From contig NMRA01000107.1 of the NCBI GenBank assembly GCA_002633005.1, forward strand, positions 601,169-665,168: 64,000 nucleotides of DNA, in the 5' to 3' direction. Position 1 is the stretch's first letter; each line of letters opens with the position of its first letter. Below, piece by piece: positions 54,501-63,500 of the stretch. The translations under genes and the position numbers were made by a program. The notes beneath the pieces are model-generated. The model ran no database searches and had not been told where the DNA came from. It saw only the letters and a program-made list of their open reading frames with translations. The stretch is from Phoronis australis. Its lineage: Eukaryota; Phoronida; Phoronidae.

Positions 54501-57500
54501 TATTAACCTAAACATTTGAAATGTCTTGTTCATCTTTTTTCGCAACCTTTGTAATGTTTAATCAGTAAGAGGACAGTCAGTGTTAGGTGACCACAAGGGT
54601 TTATAACACATTTTAAACAAACTTTGTACATCAATTTTGAAACTTAATAAGCCAATGTTTCTAGAGTATCTCTCACTTAATCAGAGAGGCTTTATACCTG
54701 ACTTGAGCAAACAGATCGTGGTAGGAGGCCCTGATGTGAATAAACTCGAGGTCCACTAGAGTCATCATGAACTGTTCGCGACTCACACTAGCCCCAGTAG
54801 TGTCGTGAACAAACTGGCTCTGAAACATGTAGACCACACACTTACAGCAAAGGTCAATATCAAATTGAAGAAGGACACAGCTAGGCATATTACAATCAAT
54901 GTGATCAACACCAACAGTGTTCAAAGAAGAACATAAGGAGGCCTACAGGGGAAAAGTGTGTGTGCCTTCTGAGATGGGAATTTTTTGGATGAGAGGAACA
55001 TTCTACCCCCAGTCAGCATCAATAGCACCCCACCCCTTTCGCTAGCCTCGAGTATCCAACAACATAACATTTTATGCTGTTACAAATAAGTCAACCCTTG
55101 AGGGGAATTTCCAGGCCTCATGAGGAGAATTTCACGTGATTTGTTAATATTTTTCAGAGGAAAATGGGGCCGAATGTAGAGGGATTGAGGGCCCTGATCT
55201 ATTTCATGAGACACCACACAGTGCCCCCTCTGTAGAAAGAATGCTCTGAATGACATACCTGTGGTCAAAGCAGAGCACTAGAACTTGAGCCCTGCTGTAC
55301 CTCTTGATTGTTGTCAAAAACCCAAGCATTAACACTTGGGCAAGGAATCATAGGGTTAGTTCTCAGAAGCCAGCCCTCAGAGAGCACACACCTACATTGG
55401 GTACAGAGCATGTGGGGCTGAACAAGGGCACTAATCCCTGCTCTAACCAGTGAACAAGTGTCTTAAGCCACAACATCACCTAAATCTTAGTAACAAAATT
55501 ATCTTCCATAAACTTTGTGAACTCTCAAAAACAGAATTAGTTTAAAAATGCCTTACAAGGACTGCTAAAGAGCAAGTGTGACTTGTACTTTGGGCATGTT
55601 ACTAGACGGCGGTGGGGAAAGACGGCCAGTTTTTAATCCAAGCGGTCATTTCGTGGTACAATGAGGACTCGTTAAATCCTATAATAATGACTTTATCTCT
55701 CATGGCAGGTACTAATTCTGTAACAGCAGGTGAACAGATCATCATAAAAGGGTTTAGCACCCTTTGGAGCAATAGTGTTTGAAATATAAACTCATTCTTT
55801 CCACCACCCATTCTAGAATAAGAACAAGTCAAGTACCACCTATGACAAGCTACCCTCTGGATGGATTGTGACAAGATGAAGAGCAGTGATACAACACACT
55901 ACATATGCACTCTGCATCAGTCAGTGTTGGGACATCACTTACCTCAATAAGATCAACTTGATTAGTGAATGGCTGTGAAGGGTTGGGCTGGACAGTACCT
56001 TGGTGAACAAGAGTGAAGTTGTTGCCCTGGAAACGACAGATGAAATAAGAATAAAGTATGAAGAGTTCACTTTCCACGTGTTTATTAAGGTCCAAAGTAG
56101 TACATACAAATGGAGAATTGTGAGCACTCTTACACATGTACAGCAGACAACATACTGGCAGGAATAGAACAATCAACCTAAATGTTATAATATAACAGTG
56201 AGCCTCATGTTGTTAGAAAAGTTTCACCAAACTGTATTTCTGAGCGGCTACTTTTTGAATAGATTTTAACTAATGTGTAACGTGAAGGGCCAAATATGAC
56301 CACAAAGCTACGGCTCATTGAAAAGCTAAATACTCGTCGCATTACAAGTATTGTACCTAAGTGACAATATGTTGGTGTAAATGTATTTATACATTTATAC
56401 CCTCCTGCCACATCGCAACCTACATGGAAATGTGACCCTGTGAGTTAATGATGAATGATAGTCAGAACTCCGTTAAGAGCATCAAAGCGCATGCCTTGGT
56501 TTGCACATTTTTCATATATAGAGGGCATCCCAAAATGTACTGACACTTCAATACAATGCCATGAGTTCAAATAAAACTAGCATAGACGTGCATGGGTGAA
56601 AAAACAAACTTGTGTGGATCATGGGCTATGTTGATTCAGTCTGTTCTTGTAGTTACTACAACATTAGCCACAAAGACATTTCTCAATAGATGGAGTGGCA
56701 CACTGATGAATGTTTCAACAGCAACAAATTTGATTTTTCAGATGTCACTTCGATCCGTTAATCAATAGCAATGTTACATAATCCTTTCAATGCTACCTTT
56801 GACAGTAAAGGGAAACACAGTAGTGTACTTACTCCAAGCCGGACATCCATAGCAGGCACTGCCTTACTAATGCCCCCTGGTGGCAGAGTGAAGACAATGG
56901 TGTAGGTAAGCTTGCCTCCGTATGAAGTGATCTAAAATAAACAAGGTATGAAAATTTAGGGGAGAAGTCATAAGCAACAGATTAATATGGACAACATGGG
57001 AAAATGGTGATTACAGACTCGCAACTGCTGATTCACCGAACAAACAGAACAGAATGCAATAGGATATAAAATATGACGTGTTTGAAAAACATAAACCTAA
57101 TACGAGGAAAAGGCTAATTCATACCAGGACCATCATTTGAAACACCTCATACTTACCCTGTTGCCAAGGTAACTGCTAGGTGCCACCCAGTAGAGTACAG
57201 CTCCGTCAGAGTCTGTACCACTTCTGACATCAGCAGCCACAACATTGCCCCCCTCTCGTATGGATGGGCTGAAGGCATTCAACAGTGTCCAGCCTGACAT
57301 GTCTTGGTGCTAAAACCAAGTAAAGTTATGTAGTAAGCTGATGAAGACGAAAAAGATTTACGATCAAGTACAGGTATTGCTAGATATAGTTACAACATAA
57401 AGAAAATATGAGACACTTTTCAAAATATATAATTGCGTATATTTTTGCTATTTTTTCTTGTATAAAATCACGCTAGGGTACTGCATCGCCACAACCATAA

Positions 57501-60500
57501 ATAATCCAGACACGCTTGTTTCCCTCAGAGCAACAAGGAATATGGCACCAACCTATGTTTGACTGGTGTCAACACCAACTTACTGTTTCACGCCTGAAGT
57601 TAGAGCTATCACAGGTTTTCGTAGTTCCAAAACAGAAACATGAGGTGCAGCCCAAGGGGTTGCGGTCCTCCAGGTAGAAGGACCCTTGTTGGCAGATGTC
57701 ACATTGTGGACCCTCAGTGTTGGGCTGGAAAATAACGCATAAATAAACTGGCAAAATAGTTTTATTTACATTATAAATCTAAGTGCCTAGCCATGCACAA
57801 ATTAGGGTGTCGCCGTGCAGAAGTTCACGGTTTATCAAAGCAATCATAAAAAATAACAATACATTATGACAAAGTTTGCACGTTCACACAGATTGTGTTC
57901 TGACCCAAAACTATGCATCTCTCTTGAGACGTAGTTGTGACTCACCTTACACAGACACTGTGCAGTCTGAGCATTACAGATGTCCTTAGTTGTACCCCTT
58001 GTGTCGCACACGCATCGCTGACAGTCTGGGAAACTGTGAGCCCCTGCCACACAGGAGTCACACTGACGTCCAGCCACCAGTGGGCGACACGTACACTGAC
58101 CAGTGGTCACATCACAGTCCTCATTACCAGCAACAGTTCCACGTGTGTTACAAGCACAGTCCTAAGATGGGTCAACAGACACATAACAACTCAGTAAACA
58201 CCGAAATAAGACTGTACGTAAGGGTAAAATTCAAGGACATGACATTCATTATTACAATCAAGAAACCTGTGTAACAAATATAAAAGACTGTTATTTTATT
58301 CAACGCAAATGGAAGCGTTAACATAAAGTACCTTCTAACTAATGGCTGCCTTACGTATGAAAGTGCAAAAACAAAAGCTGCTTCATTTTAAAAACCATCA
58401 TTTCACTCAGTCACGTACCTCACAACCTATCAGAGCATCATAACCAAATGTCTGCGGTAGACAAATGTTACATTCCGGTCCAGTCACTTTAGGTGGACAA
58501 AGACATTGACCACTAACCGGATCACAGAAGCCAGCTGGACAGTTGCAACCTGAAACAAGAAGGGGGTACAAGTTTGACACAGACCAAGACGACAGTAGCC
58601 TGTTGGACAGTTACAAGCTTGGTCTTAATAAAGTGAATATAAAAACTAATGACAGAGAACTCAATTTTTAAACAGAACCACAGACAAGAACCAACTATTC
58701 TTTTCTGCCTTATTGGACACTATAGACGGCCACAAGTTACGGTGAAAAATCTCCATTTTGACACAGTGAAAAATTAATTATTTTGCTCAATTGGCCGTCC
58801 CATATTCAAGAAGAACCGAGACAGCAAAATTATTCACTCTATAGATTGAAAACATATCATCTGAAATTTGACAAAAATGGTGAATGTCAAAATTGCCCTT
58901 GTCCCAAATTTAATTTTTGCAGGAATTTCTGTACCTAAGTTCTAGAGGCTGTCCAAAATTGGAGAATTTTTACCGTAATATGTGAAGACATGAAACATCC
59001 CGACTCACGTCTGCAGTTTGGGAAGCCAAAGTAGCCAGTTCTGCACTCAGAGCATGTTCGACCAATCACGTTTGGTTTACAACGGCATTGACCACCGAAT
59101 TCATTACACAGGAAACTGGTGGAGCCTTCTGTGTTGCACTGACACTGCAAGGCACCGTTACTGTACTCTGTGGTCAGTGTGAAGATGGACTTGCGGCAGA
59201 ACTCTGATACTGACGGATCATTGGGGCTGGAAACGATGAACGTAATACTGTTTAAATACAACCTTTGCGTGGACAAGATAAGTAAATTCACATTGATGAC
59301 ATTTTACTAACAAGTATGAAAATGAAGAAAACTATTTGAGCAACAAAATCAGAAGAAAGGATGAAGTAGACAAATTACTGATGCGATAGTTTGATCAAAT
59401 CATCATGAATGTAGGTCAAGTCTTGGTTGGGACATCTTAGTAGCCATGTGAGTTGAGAAATGTCACTGGCACCCAGTTCACGATCATGGCAACTGGCAAA
59501 AACATGCATTTGGAAATCTTCTCAATCTCTTTTGAGGGCAACATACCAAGAGATTTCAGATCATCAATTCTAGAAAAACAGGTTATTCAACAATCACGTC
59601 CCAATGCACAAGACATGAGATTCGTATTGCATTGTACTGGCCAAGTCAGGCAACTACTACTAACAGTGAGTGACATGTTCAAGTACAGTAGCTTTGTTAA
59701 ACCTGTGATGTATTTGGTCCAGTCATTCAAACACTGTAATGATTCCCAATTGTTAAATATTGCAAAGCTCAAACTTGACTCGCTTCAGTTGATACTGTAA
59801 CAGTTCAAGAGCTCTGTACAAACTGTGTGATATGTCCCAGTGTGAGTAAACAAAACAATGACTAGTGCAATTGTTCACAAATTCATGTTACAAATTATCA
59901 CATGAGGACTGAGTCAGGTGATCATATTACCTGATGTTGTAGAACTCCTTTGCACAGTCCTTAATGAAGTCACCTGAACGGTCCACAGGTAAATTGGTGG
60001 TTACATCCACACCTGTGAATGCTGTCTCAGGTATAACTAAGATGTAGTCCTACAATATAGATAACCATCCTACAGATGGCACCAGCTCTTCTTGGCTTAT
60101 ATATGCAATATTGGTGTGACTTGAGGACACTGTTATTGATGTGAAACGTTGGCTTGGGTAGCATAACATCACACATGATCAAGATAACACGACGTCACAC
60201 ATGATCAAAATAACACGATGTCACCCATGATCAAGTGAGCATAACGTCACACCTGATCAAGATAACACGACGTCACACATGATCAACATAGCATAACGTC
60301 ACACGTGATCAAGATAACACGACGTCACACATGATCAAGATAGCATAACGTCACACGTGACCAAGATAACACGACGTCACACATGATCAAGATAACATGA
60401 CGTCACACATGATCAAAATAACATGTCATGCATTATAAAGATTAAAATGAATAAAACAGTGATTAAAATATCATAACAAATGAGAACGCAGTCCAATAAA

Positions 60501-63500
60501 ACAAAATTCTGAATCTGATCTGCTTTTCATGGTTATTTTACTTCATTGTGTATTATGAAACTGTTTGTATCCNTGAATGTAGGTCAAGACTAGCAGTGTT
60601 GACTGGGACATCTTAGTAGCCATGTGAGTTGAGAGATATCACTGGCACTCAGTTCACGGTCATGGCAACTGGCAAAAACATGCATTTGGAAATCTTCTCA
60701 ATCTCTTTTGAGGGCAACATACCAAGAGATTTCAGATCATCAATTCTAGAAATACAGGTTATTCAACAATCACGTCCCAATGCACAAGACATGAGATTCG
60801 TATTGCATTGTACCGGCCAAGTCAGGCAACTACTACTAAAAGTGAGTGACATGTTCAAGTACAGTTGCTTTGTTAAACCTGTGATGTATTTGGTCCAGTC
60901 ATTCAAACACTGTAATGATTCCCAATTGTTAAATATTGCAAAGCTCAAACTTGACTCGCTTCAGTTGATACTGTAATAGTTCAAGAGCTCTGTACAAACT
61001 GTGTGATATGTCCCAGTGTGGGTAAACAAAGCAATGACTAGTGCAATTGTTTACAAATTCATGTTACAAATTATCACATGAGGACTGAGTGAAGTAACTG
61101 ATCAGGTGATCATATTACCTGATGTTGTAGAACTCCTTTGCACAGTCCTTAATAAAGTCACCTGAACGGTCCACAGGTAAATTGGTGGTTACATCCACAC
61201 CTGTGAATGCTGTCTCAGGTATAACTAAGATGTAGTCCTGCAATATAGATAACCATCCTACAGATGGCACCAGCTCTTCTTGGCTTAAATATGCAATATT
61301 GGTGTGACTTGAGGACACTGTTATTGATGTGAAACGTTGGCTTGGGTAGCATAACGTCACACATGATCAAGATAACACGACGTCACACATCATAAAAATA
61401 ACACCATGTCACACATTCTCAAGATAGCATAACGTCACACATGATCAAGATAACACAACGTAACACATGATCAAGATAACACAACGTCACACATGATCAA
61501 GATAACACAACATCACACGTGATCAAGATAACACAACGTCACACGTGATCAAGATAACACAACGTCACACATGATCAAGATAACATGACGTCACACATGA
61601 TCAAAATAACATGACGTCATGCATTATGAAGATTAAAATGAATGAAACACTGATTAAAATATCATAACAAATGAGAAAGCAGTTCAATAAAACAAAATTC
61701 TGAATCTGATCTGCTTTCATGGTTATTTTACTTCATTATGTATAATGAAACTGTTTGTATCCAGGTCAGAATGCAACAAAAAATTAAGTAAGTTGAAAAA
61801 CGAAAAACAAATTATTCAGATTTAGTGAGATATAGAGGTGGAATGTGTCTTTTAGAGCAAGTTTCTTGTAAGAAAAGCGAGATCACACAAGACCTTGCAA
61901 GATCACACAAATATTAGGTAAAGAGTTTCGCAAAGTTAGCTCAGGACTTTTTAATTGAGTATACTTAAGCACTGCAACATACCACCCACAAATCCTTGCC
62001 AGGTGTCTCAAGCGTAATCTGAATGTCTTGGGTGGGGATGTCAAGCACATTTGGGTTAACCTGTCCGTCAAACTTGACAACACCACGGCAACCAGCAATG
62101 TTGGGACAGAACTCAACCTTCAAAACACCTGAAAAGAGTGAATAAAAAGTTTAACCTGAAGGGAGATGATTTTTGGATATTTTAGTGCAGAATGAGACAG
62201 TGTGTAAATAAATCTCTTTACGTACAACGCGGTATACAGTTTTTGCACAAAATGGTGAAATGTGTAATAGAATCGCTTTAGTTACATGCAATACACATTC
62301 AGCACAAAAAAATTAAGACAGTGCTGTAAGTCTAACAATCAGAACACCTAGAAGTTAGAAACCACGCTTTCAAACTCTCTGGTGTACTGTTATCCCACAT
62401 ACCAAGTAATTTTTAGAAGCAAGTAAATTTTTGCCAATGGCTCCCATCAATTCCACCATGACCCCAGCATAAAGACGGTGCAATGTTATTGCAATAATAT
62501 AACAAGTCATACCTTTGTAGACTTTGCCATCAACGACGACCTCAACATTGACATCAAAACTAGTCATGTTAGGATTGTAGTACTGTACAGTAAATACGTA
62601 AGGCTTGTTGGCTTCACTTATATGCACATCAACAGTGACTCGCGGCTGCAAATAGGAAAAACATTCAGTAAGTGATTATGGACTGGAAACTGCAGAATAT
62701 CAAGTTAGAGAGCACTATATAGCACTAGGCAACACTGGGCAGCACTACATTGCACTAGACATAATTAGACAGCACTAGACACTAAGCAGAATGCACTCCT
62801 TCCTTACCTGGACCTTGTCCAATCTAACTAGGCCCACATTCACATCAATGCCGCCTGGCAGAGGTTCCTTCCTGATCTCATTAGGACCAACCTCAAACTC
62901 AGTCTTCAACGTGCCCACAGGTGTTGGGTAGGATGTCTCAATGCATCTAAAAGAATACACCAGTAAAAGAATAGTACAGTCTCCATGCTTCAAACAACAT
63001 GTCCACTGAGAATGGCTTTGAACTCATTTAACATGTTTTCTATCTGACATAATATTAGTTTCAACATTTTACTACCTTCATAAATCAGAGGGTCTGGAAA
63101 AACTGAAACTTTACCTAACCATCTGGCAGAACATTTTAAGACTCCTATGAAGTCAACACACATAACTACTACAGCTCCATTTTAAGACACCTATGAAAAC
63201 AACACACATAACTACTCCATTTTAAGACACCTATGAAAACAACACACATAACTACTCCATTTTAAGACACCTACGAAAACAACACACATAACTACTACTC
63301 CTTTAAGACACCTATGAAGACAACACACTACTCCATTTTCTGTTATATCTTACTTCCCATCCCGACGGATACACTTTGGTCGAGGCTTCAGGAAATCAAT
63401 TGTGAAATCTGCTACAGGAATTGCTGTTATTGACTCCTAGAATTACAATCATGGCACATAAATTACTTATTTCATAGAAAAAGCAACTGAATGTTTAACA

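Larger units (their letters stand above)
59406..61762. repeat. 1.17-kb tandem duplication joined at one N
   Basis: Copy 1 is 59406-60572, copy 2 is 60574-61762, with N at 60573. They share a laminin exon, a 26-bp minisatellite and a plus-strand 115-codon frame. They differ by scattered substitutions of a few per cent and small indels. Confidence 0.92.
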
